DNA of 25,949 bases from Clostridia bacterium. Lineage in GTDB: Bacteria; Bacillota; Clostridia; Oscillospirales; Acutalibacteraceae. A program made the translations under genes and the position numbers. The stretch covers positions 1 to 25,949 of the forward strand of contig CAAGHB010000032.1 in assembly GCA_900769535.1 (NCBI GenBank). Direction: 5' to 3'. Below, piece by piece: positions 8,653 to 15,244 of this stretch (position 1 is the stretch's first letter; each line of letters begins with the position of its first letter). The notes beneath the pieces are model-generated. The model searched no databases. It saw nothing but the letters and a program-made list of their open reading frames with translations, and was not told where the DNA came from.

Positions 8653-9278
8653 TGAAATGTATTATTTTTTCGGGCGCTGATATTTTTGATTATAATTTTG
8701 TTGCTTCGTATATCGATGAAGACGATTTCATAATTTGCGCTGATTCAGGAGTGCGCCATGCCGAAAAGCTGGGACTCGTAGCCGATGTTGTTATAGGCGA
8801 TTTTGATTCTGTAACGGATAATGGGTATAAAAAGCATAAGGAAGTTGTTATCCTGCCTTGCGAAAAGGACGATACCGATACATTTGCGGCGGCAAAAATT
8901 GCAGCCGAAAATTCACCCGATGAAGTGCTTATTTTCGGCGCCATTGGAAGCAGAATTGACCATACGCTCGGAAATATCAGCACACTCGAATTTTTGCATC
9001 AAAGCGGTATTAACGCCCGACTAATAAATGAGAATAATGAAATCGGCATTATAAAGAACGAAACGAAAACCGTTAAAAAGAGAAAGGGCTCGTTTTTATC
9101 TCTAATCCCGCTTGATGAAAGCGTGGGTTCGGTTTCTGTCAGCGGAGTAAAATATCCGCTTAACGATAAAACGGTTTACAGAAACAGTACGCTTACTATA
9201 AGTAATGAATTTCGTGATGATACGGCCGATATTTCGGTTAAAAACGGTACTATGCTATATATAATTTCAAAGGATTAA
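8652..9278 (+). CDS. thiN: Thiamine pyrophosphokinase
   Basis: This enzyme converts thiamine and ATP to thiamine pyrophosphate. From ATG 8652 it has 208 residues, with family motifs GDFDS (about 49-53), DDTDT (73-77) and GSRIDHTLGN (about 99-108). The last is the nucleotide/thiamine site near the junction to the C-terminal beta domain. I prefer 8652 because it overlaps the rsgA stop as TAATG, and because MKCIIFSG is the usual thiN beginning. An in-frame ATG at 8634 would add six residues (MGTKKI) and cannot be excluded. No TPP riboswitch is seen nearby, which fits its place as a late gene in a housekeeping operon. A terminator-like hairpin follows 8 bases after the stop. Confidence 0.94.
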   Translation: MKCIIFSGADIFDYNFVASYIDEDDFIICADSGVRHAEKLGLVADVVIGDFDSVTDNGYKKHKEVVILPCEKDDTDTFAAAKIAAENSPDEVLIFGAIGSRIDHTLGNISTLEFLHQSGINARLINENNEIGIIKNETKTVKKRKGSFLSLIPLDESVGSVSVSGVKYPLNDKTVYRNSTLTISNEFRDDTADISVKNGTMLYIISKD

Positions 9279-9285
9279 CACATTT

Positions 9286-9331
9286 TCACCACCTGCATAG
9301 AATGGTAAAGAAAGCAGGCGGTGATTTTTTT
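9286..9331 (+). terminator. Intrinsic terminator-like hairpin that also masks a ribosome binding site
   Basis: Arms 9286-9296 (TCACCACCTGC) and 9314-9324 (GCAGGCGGTGA) pair at 10 of 11 positions, with one A-C mismatch. Seven T follow at 9325-9331, so this looks like the end of the priA-thiN operon. The right arm is also the only good ribosome site (AGGCGGTGA, 9316-9324) for the small gene starting at 9332, so a read-through transcript would hide that site. The 17-base loop carries CATAGAAT at its edge (9296-9303), resembling a -10 box of the sporulation factors sigma-E/K. Termination itself is well supported; the dual role is inferred. Confidence 0.7.
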
Positions 9332-9487
9332 ATGCGGCGAAATAATAACAGAAAATGCAGCAACGGCGTTGGCGCTTTGTGCTTTGCCTTTGGGCTTCTT
9401 GCGGCGTTTTGCTTACCCTACGGTTGTATAATCGTTTTGCTGGCTGTTTCGCTGATTTTGCTCGGCTATACCTGCTATAAATACTGA
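9332..9487 (+). CDS. Small two-helix membrane protein next to spoVM, function unknown
   Basis: The 51-residue protein starts with a basic, Asn-rich head (MRRNNNRKCSNG). A hydrophobic stretch broken by Pro-Tyr-Gly follows (about 13-27 and 29-46), ending in YTCYKY. This suggests a helical hairpin in the membrane with both ends in the cytoplasm. Four cysteines are present. The start ATG at 9332 is chosen because AGGCGGTGA lies 8 bases upstream; an in-frame ATG at 9302 would add ten residues but has no ribosome site. The gene is 18 bases before spoVM and shares its terminator, so a sporulation-linked role is a reasonable inference from position only. I do not recognise a named family. Confidence 0.7.
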   Translation: MRRNNNRKCSNGVGALCFAFGLLAAFCLPYGCIIVLLAVSLILLGYTCYKY

Positions 9488-9505
9488 TTAAAGGGGAATG
9501 AATTT

Positions 9506-9592
9506 ATGAAAGTCGTTCTTGTGAAAAGTCCAAAAGTGCTGTCGGGTCTGCTTCGCCTAATATTCGGAATTAAAAAGGAGAACAATACATAA
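9506..9592 (+). CDS. spoVM: Stage V sporulation protein M (28 residues)
   Basis: SpoVM is a tiny amphipathic helix that sits on the convex forespore membrane and anchors SpoIVA, the base of the spore coat. The reading frame from ATG 9506 encodes 28 residues: MKVVLVKSPKVLSGLLRLIF followed by GIKKENNT. It aligns without gaps to B. subtilis SpoVM (from memory, MKFYTIKLPKFLGGIVRAML then a short charged tail). Shared features are Met-Lys at the start, Lys7, Pro9-Lys10, a Gly at 14, Arg at 17 and a basic end. Pro9 is important for membrane-curvature recognition in the known protein. AAGGGGA lies at 9490-9496. In B. subtilis spoVM also follows thiN, so gene order supports the call. A perfect terminator follows 5 bases later. 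Confidence 0.93.
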   Translation: MKVVLVKSPKVLSGLLRLIFGIKKENNT

Positions 9593-9596
9593 TACG

Positions 9597-9638
9597 AATG
9601 TGAGAAAACCGATAAAAAAGGTTTTCTCACATTTTTTT
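9597..9638 (+). terminator. Strong intrinsic terminator after spoVM
   Basis: A perfect inverted repeat has arms 9597-9610 (AATGTGAGAAAACC) and 9620-9633 (GGTTTTCTCACATT), a 9-base loop and a T run through 9638. It separates spoVM from sipL, so the two must be started from different promoters. Confidence 0.92.
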
Positions 9639-9699
9639 GCATACATATTAACTGCACCGAATATATTTTATCAGTATTATTAAAAAGGAGCAGTTACAA

Positions 9700-11226
9700 A
9701 TGGAGTATAACATAGTAAAACAAAATGTATATGTCACCGAACCTGTATTTAATCAAAATTTAGAACAACCTATTGATACCGAGTTTACCTTGCCCGATTA
9801 TTGTCCGGATATCGATCGAATTATAAAGTGCGTTATTGAGCCGAGAACTGCCCAAAAATCGTTCAATGGGGATATGCTTAATATCGATGGAGTTGCTGAA
9901 CTTTGTCTCTTTTACAGTGATGGAAACAGCATTCGCTGCTATGAATATCAATTTCATTTCAGCCGTCAGATTCCTATTCATAACATGCTCTCAAATCCGT
10001 CGGCAAAGGTGGTTATGACCACCGAATATGTAAATTGTCGTGCCGTTTCAAAGAGACGGGTGGATTTACACGCATCTATAAACCTGAATGTTCAGGTGAC
10101 AAGCGTATGCGAACATAGTATCGTCGCCGATATTGATTCGCCTTCGGTACACACACTTTTATCGTCAACCCCTGCAACAACCCCAATGGGAGCAGGTGAA
10201 AAATATATTCTTTTCAGCGATGAGGTTGAGGTTCCGTCAACTAACAGCCCGATAAAAACACTTCTTCGCACTGATGCAAGGGCGATTGCTCACGAGGCAA
10301 AGATTATCGGAAACAAGGTTGTAATAAAGGGTGAACTTACTGCAAGCTTCTTTTATATCGGTGAAAATGACGGAAGACCGGAGCATTTTTCATCCTCAAT
10401 GCCGATAAGCCAGATTGTTGATATTGACCGACTTAATGATAGCTGTACGGCAACTGCCAATATTGAAATAAACGAATTGGAGGTCAAAACTCACACATCG
10501 GCGGCAGGGGAGGTATCAACCGTTTCTGTTTCGGCTAAGCTAACCGTCAGCGCAGCTGCATACTGCAATCTTGATGTGCCGATTGTGCTTGATGCCTATT
10601 CGACCGAATGTGATATGGAGCTTGAACATAAGCCGGTAAGGTTTAAAAAGGTTGACTCAGCCCTGTATGATAATTTTGCATGCAAGGGTAACGTTGACTT
10701 TGCAAACGATAATATTTCCGAAATAATTGATATTTGGTGTCAGCCAAAGGTTACTCATACAGAAATCGCTGATAATACAGCAAAAATTAAGGGAGTTGCA
10801 ACCGTAAATATATTGGCATCGGACGCTGACAACTATCCGAGATTTTACGAAAAATATCTCGATTTTGATTACGAGCATCCGTGTAATGAAGGCGTTAGTG
10901 AAATTACGCCTCCACAGGTTGTTTCGCTTGGCTGTGAATACAATCTTATGCAGTCATCGGCCGATATAAAGATTACGCTTGCCGTGCATACCGAGCTTGT
11001 TTGTGTAAATGAGCTTACAGCACTTGCTAATGCAAAGCCGATGGAGTCAAAAATGAAGCAAAAGGACGATTTCTCCCGACTTGTAATATACTATCCGAGT
11101 CAACGCGAACGGGTTTGGGACATCGCACGAAAGTTTAATACCGATATTGACGATTTGACGGCGGTGAATAACCTCAGCGACGGTGAGGTTGACAAGGGCA
11201 TGATTTTACTTATTCCGCAAAAATAG
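9700..11226 (+). CDS. sipL: SipL-type spore morphogenesis protein (DUF3794/SPOCS domains plus LysM)
   Basis: The 508-residue length closely matches Clostridioides difficile SipL, which binds SpoIVA and is needed for coat assembly around the forespore. It is the functional counterpart of SpoVID. The N-terminus has the typical TLPDYCPDIDRI stretch (about 30-41). Three DUF3794/SPOCS beta domains can be drawn at about 30-155, 175-310 and 330-450, followed by a C-terminal LysM (about 462-506; VWDIARKFNTDIDDL, VNNLSDG, ILLIP). In C. difficile the LysM part contacts SpoIVA. AAGGAG lies upstream of the ATG. A sporulation sigma factor is expected, but only a weak candidate is seen in the 61 bases after the spoVM terminator (CATATT at 9644-9649 with AT-rich bases following). 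Its position beside spoVM puts both SpoIVA partners in one place. Confidence 0.9.
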   Translation: MEYNIVKQNVYVTEPVFNQNLEQPIDTEFTLPDYCPDIDRIIKCVIEPRTAQKSFNGDMLNIDGVAELCLFYSDGNSIRCYEYQFHFSRQIPIHNMLSNPSAKVVMTTEYVNCRAVSKRRVDLHASINLNVQVTSVCEHSIVADIDSPSVHTLLSSTPATTPMGAGEKYILFSDEVEVPSTNSPIKTLLRTDARAIAHEAKIIGNKVVIKGELTASFFYIGENDGRPEHFSSSMPISQIVDIDRLNDSCTATANIEINELEVKTHTSAAGEVSTVSVSAKLTVSAAAYCNLDVPIVLDAYSTECDMELEHKPVRFKKVDSALYDNFACKGNVDFANDNISEIIDIWCQPKVTHTEIADNTAKIKGVATVNILASDADNYPRFYEKYLDFDYEHPCNEGVSEITPPQVVSLGCEYNLMQSSADIKITLAVHTELVCVNELTALANAKPMESKMKQKDDFSRLVIYYPSQRERVWDIARKFNTDIDDLTAVNNLSDGEVDKGMILLIPQK

Positions 11227-11236
11227 AATATTAGTT

Positions 11237-11274
11237 AAAAGGGGCGAATTTGGATTGACAAATTCGCCCCTTTT
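11237..11274. terminator. Terminator after sipL that contains the next promoter
   Basis: A perfect 15-bp inverted repeat has arms 11237-11251 (AAAAGGGGCGAATTT) and 11260-11274 (AAATTCGCCCCTTTT) with an 8-base loop. The A/T ends make it usable on either strand. The loop and right arm coincide with the -35 box and spacer of the rhaD promoter. Confidence 0.85.
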
Positions 11275-11283
11275 CAATATAAT
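11255..11283 (+). promoter_or_regulatory. Perfect consensus sigma-A promoter for rhaD-trmB
   Basis: TTGACA at 11255-11260 and TATAAT at 11278-11283 are separated by exactly 17 bases (11261-11277). Transcription would begin near 11290 and leave a leader of about 75 bases before ATG 11367. No clear operator is seen. A weak GGCAA/TTGCC repeat in the leader (about 11322-11349) is not convincing. Confidence 0.85.
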
Positions 11284-11366
11284 GTAAGAATGTTGATGTT
11301 ATAATAAATTTCGGCAAAATTGTATAAGAAAAATTGCCATTTTTGGCGAAAGGTCGGAGGTATAAA

Positions 11367-12182
11367 ATGAAGGACATATTTACAGCACCTTTTGTACGAG
11401 AAATGATGGATACTACGGCTAATATGTACCGACTCGGTTGGGATGAGCGCAATGGCGGAAATATCAGCTATATGCTCGACGAGAAGGACGTTGCCGAATA
11501 TCTCGATGTGAATAACGTTATTCGCACAATTCCAATCGGATTTGAGGCAAAGTCGCTTATCGGCAAATACTTTATTGTTACCGGAACAGGAAAGTATTTT
11601 AAAAACGTCGAAAAGGACCCCGAAAACAATCTCGGAATTATACGCATCGCAAATGATGGTACAACTGCCGAACTCCTGTGGGGATATGCCGATGGAGGAA
11701 GATTTACATCCGAGCTTCCTGCTCATTTAATGAGCCACATGGCAAGACTTTCTGTTGACCCCGAAAACCGTGTAATAATTCATTCTCACCCGACAAATAC
11801 ACTTGCTATGAACTATGTTCACGAGCTTGATGAAAAGAAGATTACACATACCCTTTGGGAAATGTGTACCGAGTGTATCGTCGTATTCCCCGACGGAGTA
11901 GGCGTTCTTCCGTGGATGCTTTGCGGTAATAATTCCATCGGTGAAGCCACTGCGGAAAAAATGAAGGAATTTCGTCTCGTAATCTGGGGAATGCACGGAA
12001 TTTACGGCGCAGGTAAAAATATGGACGAAACCTTTGGACTTATCGAAACGGTAGAAAAGGCAGCGCAAATATTTATGCTTACCTGCAACAGTAAACGTAT
12101 CAATACAATAAAGGACAGCGAAATGGTCGAGCTTGCCGAAGCATTCGGCGTCAAATATCGCAAGGATTTTCTTAATTTATGA
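11367..12182 (+). CDS. rhaD: Rhamnulose-1-phosphate aldolase
   Basis: This class II zinc aldolase splits L-rhamnulose 1-phosphate into dihydroxyacetone phosphate and L-lactaldehyde. The 271 residues align along the whole length with E. coli RhaD (274). Shared segments are GWDERNGGN (24-32), FIVTGTGKYF, TSELPAH with the catalytic Glu116, the zinc ligands HSH (139 and 141) and His210 in MHGIYGAG, and VVFPDGVG-LPWM and DETFGLIE. The start is ATG 11367, because GTCGGAGG lies just upstream; an in-frame ATG at 11334 lacks a ribosome site. No rhamnose isomerase, kinase, transporter or regulator is nearby. The stop overlaps the trmB start (ATGA). A related deoxy-ketose phosphate substrate is possible, but the full-length similarity favours RhaD. 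Confidence 0.93.
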   Translation: MKDIFTAPFVREMMDTTANMYRLGWDERNGGNISYMLDEKDVAEYLDVNNVIRTIPIGFEAKSLIGKYFIVTGTGKYFKNVEKDPENNLGIIRIANDGTTAELLWGYADGGRFTSELPAHLMSHMARLSVDPENRVIIHSHPTNTLAMNYVHELDEKKITHTLWEMCTECIVVFPDGVGVLPWMLCGNNSIGEATAEKMKEFRLVIWGMHGIYGAGKNMDETFGLIETVEKAAQIFMLTCNSKRINTIKDSEMVELAEAFGVKYRKDFLNL

Positions 12183-12844
12183 GAATGAGAAAGAAAAAAT
12201 ATCTCGAACAACGGCTCTCCTGTTGCAAGGACAACCTTATTGAATATATGACCGACGAGCCGAATTTTGACGAGATAACCGATGTGCGATATATTGACCT
12301 TGAAGCATATTTCGGAAACAGTAATCCAATACGTCTCGAAATAGGTTGCGGCAAGGGACAGTTCGTTTGCGAAATGGCAATGCGCTTTCCCGAAATCAAT
12401 TTTATAGCTGTTGAAAAGGCGTCAAACGTTATTGTTCTTGCGTGTGAAAAAGCAAAGGAACTTGGGCTTAAAAATATTCTTTTTGTTAAAACAAGCGCTG
12501 AATATTTGCCGCGAATTTTAAGGGAAAACAGTGTAACAGAGCTTTATTTAAACTTTTCCTGCCCGTATCCAAAGTCAACCTACGCAACCCACCGACTTAC
12601 AAACAGACGCTTTTTGAAGATTTACGACCGTCTCCTTTGTGAAGGAGCCGAAATTCATCAAAAAACGGATAATATGCACCTTTTTGAATACTCAATCGAA
12701 GAATTTACTGCATCAGGATATAAGCTGAAAAATGTATCGCTTGACCTTCATTCAAGCGGTTTCGAGGGCAATATCGTAACCGAGTATGAGAAACGTTTTT
12801 CCGACCTTGGAATGCCGATTTACCGTCTCGAAGCTTATAAATGA
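12179..12844 (+). CDS. trmB: tRNA (guanine-46-N7)-methyltransferase, divergent active-site loop
   Basis: TrmB makes m7G46 in the tRNA variable loop with AdoMet. The 221-residue length is normal. The AdoMet site EIGCGKGQF (54-62), acidic end of the next strand (VEK, 78-80), KTDN-LFEYS (162-172) and the C-terminal TEYEKRFSDLGMPIYRLE are all typical. The loop after strand four reads LNFSCPYPKSTYATHRL (124-140), where the family usually has N-F-S-D-P-W-P-K-x-R-H-x-K-R-R-L. The conserved Asp is therefore Cys128 and the usual Arg-His pair is not in register. The start overlaps the rhaD stop by 4 bases, with AAGGA at 12162-12166. An in-frame ATG at 12185 is an alternative start. Confidence 0.9.
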   Translation: MRMRKKKYLEQRLSCCKDNLIEYMTDEPNFDEITDVRYIDLEAYFGNSNPIRLEIGCGKGQFVCEMAMRFPEINFIAVEKASNVIVLACEKAKELGLKNILFVKTSAEYLPRILRENSVTELYLNFSCPYPKSTYATHRLTNRRFLKIYDRLLCEGAEIHQKTDNMHLFEYSIEEFTASGYKLKNVSLDLHSSGFEGNIVTEYEKRFSDLGMPIYRLEAYK

Positions 12845-12848
12845 TGAC

Positions 12849-12883
12849 AACGGATATACAGAAAAATCGGCTGTATATCCGTT
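12849..12883 (+). terminator. Hairpin terminator after trmB
   Basis: Perfect 13-bp arms at 12849-12861 (AACGGATATACAG) and 12871-12883 (CTGTATATCCGTT) have a 9-base loop. The tail AATTTGTTAATG is only moderately T-rich, so termination may be incomplete. Confidence 0.7.
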
Positions 12884-12908
12884 AATTTGTTAATGTTTAT
12901 CTACCTTT

Positions 12909-12924
12909 GCACAAATGTTTGTGC
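12909..12924. promoter_or_regulatory. Dyad GCACAAA-TG-TTTGTGC, possible operator
   Basis: A perfect 7-bp inverted repeat with a 2-base centre lies 59 bases upstream of the arg -35 box. It is too short-looped to be a stable RNA hairpin, so it fits a protein-binding dyad better. It does not look like an ArgR box. The regulator is unknown. Confidence 0.4.
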
Positions 12925-12937
12925 CATTGGTGATAAA

Positions 12938-12971
12938 AAATATACATTTTTAATAATATAAATGTATATTT
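12938..12971. repeat. 12-bp inverted repeat upstream of the arg promoter
   Basis: The arms AAATATACATTT (12938-12949) and AAATGTATATTT (12960-12971) match perfectly with a 10-base spacer, so the arm centres are 22 bases apart, about two helical turns. The right arm overlaps a near-perfect TGTATA-TT-TATAAA dyad (12963-12976) that resembles an ArgR box. The region is very A/T rich, so caution is needed. Confidence 0.5.
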
Positions 12972-12982
12972 ATAAAATTTCG

Positions 12983-13011
12983 TTGACTTAATATGCAATA
13001 AGCTGTATAAT
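12983..13011 (+). promoter_or_regulatory. Sigma-A promoter of the arginine operon
   Basis: TTGACT (12983-12988) and TATAAT (13006-13011) are separated by 17 bases. Transcription would start near 13018, giving a leader of about 38 bases that is too short for a riboswitch or attenuator. Five TGNATA-like half-sites overlap the -10 box and start point. Confidence 0.85.
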
Positions 13012-13041
13012 TTATGTATATTAAGTGTATATGTTTGCATA
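12994..13041 (+). promoter_or_regulatory. Array of five helically phased TGNATA-like half-sites, putative arg operator
   Basis: TGCAAT (12994), TGTATA (13004), TGTATA (13015), TGTATA (13026) and TGCATA (13036) follow each other at steps of 10, 11, 11 and 10 bases, all on the same face of the helix, across the -10 box and start point. A protein bound here would block the promoter. The TGNATA half-site resembles the ArgR half-box TGAAT, but ArgR boxes are inverted pairs, so the regulator is inferred rather than shown. Confidence 0.5.
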
Positions 13042-13055
13042 TTGGAGTATAAAAA

Positions 13056-13991
13056 ATGAAGAAAAAAGTTTTTATCGACGGAAAAGCCGGAACAACAGGG
13101 CTTCGAATTTATGAACGACTGTCGAGCCGTGACGATATCGAAATAATAACTCTTTGCGAAGAGGAGAGAAAAAATATCGAATCGCGCAAAAAGGCGCTGA
13201 ACGATGCAGATATTGCTTTTCTGTGTTTGCCGGATGCTGCCGCTGTCGAGTCGGTATCTCTTATAGAAAATGACAATACCGTTGTAATTGATACATCAAC
13301 GGCGCATAGAACGGACGGCGATTGGACCTACGGATTTCCGGAGATTAGCAATGAGCTTGATAACGCGATTTCTAAATCAAAGAGAATAGCTGTTCCGGGA
13401 TGTCACGCAGGGGGATTTATAGCCCTCGTAAAGCCGCTTATTGACGCCGGTATTATTGATAAAGAGGCCTTGCTTACCTGTCATTCGGTTACGGGTTACA
13501 GCGGCGGCGGTAAAAAGATGATTGCCGAGTATGAGTGTGAGGATAACAGCATACTTTTATCAGCACCGCGTCAGTATGGAATAAAGCAGATGCATAAGCA
13601 TTTAAAGGAAATGAAAGCGATAACGGGGCTGGATAATGAGCCGATTTTTTGCCCGATTGTATCTGATTTTTATTCGGGAATGCTTGTTACCGTACCGCTT
13701 TTTAAATGCCAGTTGAACGAAAATAAGGACATTTCGGACATAAAGAAAATATACAGGGAAATGTACAATTCGGCGATTGTTTCTTACAGTGATGAAATTG
13801 ACGAAGATGGATTTATTTCGGCTGCCGGAATGTCTTTTAAGGATTCGATGCAGATTACCGTTTCCGGTAATGATGACCGAATTTTGCTTATCGCACGATA
13901 TGACAATCTCGGAAAAGGCGCATCAGGCGCAGCTATTGAATGTCTCAATATGGTTTTGGGCGCTGATAAAACAACCGGACTCGATTTATAA
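13056..13991 (+). CDS. argC: N-acetyl-gamma-glutamyl-phosphate reductase, short (type 2) form
   Basis: This is the third step of arginine synthesis: NADPH-dependent reduction of acetylglutamyl phosphate to the semialdehyde. At 311 residues it is of the shorter type 2 family (about 310), not the ~345-residue B. subtilis form. The nucleotide fold begins KVFIDGKAGTTGLRIYERL (about 4-22). The catalytic cysteine is Cys116 in AVPGCHAGGF, and HSVTGYSGGGKKM carries the substrate loop. GGAG at 13044-13047 supports ATG 13056. It is the first gene of an argCJBDF operon. The stop is 23 bases before the argJ ATG. Confidence 0.95.
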   Translation: MKKKVFIDGKAGTTGLRIYERLSSRDDIEIITLCEEERKNIESRKKALNDADIAFLCLPDAAAVESVSLIENDNTVVIDTSTAHRTDGDWTYGFPEISNELDNAISKSKRIAVPGCHAGGFIALVKPLIDAGIIDKEALLTCHSVTGYSGGGKKMIAEYECEDNSILLSAPRQYGIKQMHKHLKEMKAITGLDNEPIFCPIVSDFYSGMLVTVPLFKCQLNENKDISDIKKIYREMYNSAIVSYSDEIDEDGFISAAGMSFKDSMQITVSGNDDRILLIARYDNLGKGASGAAIECLNMVLGADKTTGLDL

Positions 13992-14014
13992 TAGGTAAAT
14001 AGGTGATTAGGATT

Positions 14015-15226
14015 ATGAAGATTATTGATGGCGGAGTTTGCGCCGCAAAAGGATTTTCCGCAAACGGAGTTCACTGCGGAATAAGAAAAAATCGCGAAAA
14101 AAAAGATTTAGCTCTTATTTTCAGCGAAAAAAAGGCATCCGCGGCCGCTGTTTATACGACAAATTTGGTTAAAGGAGCGCCGCTTGTAGTTACAAAAAGT
14201 CATTTAGCCGACGGCTATGCTCAGGCGGTGATTTGCAATAGCGGAAACGCCAATACCTGTAACGCTAACGGAATCGAAATTGCCGAAGCAATGAGCGATT
14301 TGATATCAGATGAACTGAAAATTTCATCATCAGATATCATAGTTGCATCTACCGGTGTCATCGGTCAGCCGCTTGATATCACCCCCATTAAGAACGGAAT
14401 TCCGTCGCTTGTCAAGGGGCTTGGAAACAATGGCGCTGCTGCCGCAGAGGGAATAATGACTACTGACACGGTGTCAAAAGAGGTTGCGGTCAGCTTTGAA
14501 ATTGATGGAGTTGAATGTAAAATCGGCGGTATAGCAAAGGGTTCGGGAATGATACATCCCAATATGGCAACCATGCTCGTATTTATTACAACCGATTGCG
14601 CTATAAGCCCCGAAATGCTTCAAAAGACGCTTTCAACCGATATTACCAACACATTCAATATGGTCAGCGTGGATGGAGATACATCTACTAATGATATGGT
14701 ATGCGTACTTGCAAACGGAATGGCGGGCAATACCGAAATTAACACCGAAGATGAAAAGTTCGAAATATTTATGAAGGCGCTTAATACAGTAACCGTTCAT
14801 CTTTGTCGTATGATAGCAGGTGACGGCGAGGGCGCAACGAAGCTTCTTGAATGCAAGGTTATGGGGGCTTCGACCGAAAACATTGCTAAAACAGTAGCAA
14901 AAAGCGTAATATGCTCATCATTGACAAAGGCGGCAATGTTCGGCGCTGATGCAAACTGGGGAAGAGTTTTGTGCGCTATCGGATACAGCGGAGCCGACGT
15001 TGACGTTAATAAGATTGACGTTTCGTTTATTTCAAACAAGGGCGAAATACCTGTTTGTAAAAACGGCGCGGGAATCGATTTTTCAGAAGAAAAGGCAAAA
15101 GAAATTCTGCTCGAAAGAGAGATTACCATTTCGGTAAATCTTAATGACGGAGAAAAAATGAGCACGGCCTGGGGCTGTGATTTAACATACGATTACGTTA
15201 AAATTAACGGTGATTATCGCACCTGA
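14015..15226 (+). CDS. argJ: Glutamate N-acetyltransferase / amino-acid acetyltransferase
   Basis: ArgJ recycles the acetyl group from acetylornithine to glutamate; bifunctional forms also use acetyl-CoA. From ATG 14015 it has 403 residues, with the self-cleavage site KGSGMIHPNMATMLVF (Thr186 is the nucleophile that starts the beta chain). ICNSGNANTCNA, STGVIGQPL and ANWGRVLCAIGYS are also typical. I prefer ATG 14015 because AGGTGATT (14001-14008) is its ribosome site; the upstream in-frame GTG at 14003 lies within that site. No argA or argE is present here, which fits a cyclic acetyl pathway. The gene lies between argC and argB, the usual Firmicute order. Confidence 0.96.
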   Translation: MKIIDGGVCAAKGFSANGVHCGIRKNREKKDLALIFSEKKASAAAVYTTNLVKGAPLVVTKSHLADGYAQAVICNSGNANTCNANGIEIAEAMSDLISDELKISSSDIIVASTGVIGQPLDITPIKNGIPSLVKGLGNNGAAAAEGIMTTDTVSKEVAVSFEIDGVECKIGGIAKGSGMIHPNMATMLVFITTDCAISPEMLQKTLSTDITNTFNMVSVDGDTSTNDMVCVLANGMAGNTEINTEDEKFEIFMKALNTVTVHLCRMIAGDGEGATKLLECKVMGASTENIAKTVAKSVICSSLTKAAMFGADANWGRVLCAIGYSGADVDVNKIDVSFISNKGEIPVCKNGAGIDFSEEKAKEILLEREITISVNLNDGEKMSTAWGCDLTYDYVKINGDYRT

Positions 15227-15244
15227 TTTAATGGGGGATAGATA

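Noticed and set aside
9643..9670. Possible sigma-E promoter before sipL
   Set aside because: CATATT at 9644-9649 is a fair -35, but no good CATACAAT-like -10 follows at the expected spacing, so it is mentioned only in the sipL entry.
12884..13055. Riboswitch or T-box leader before the arg operon
   Set aside because: The strong promoter leaves only about 38 bases of leader, too short for such an element, and no T-box or specifier pattern is seen.
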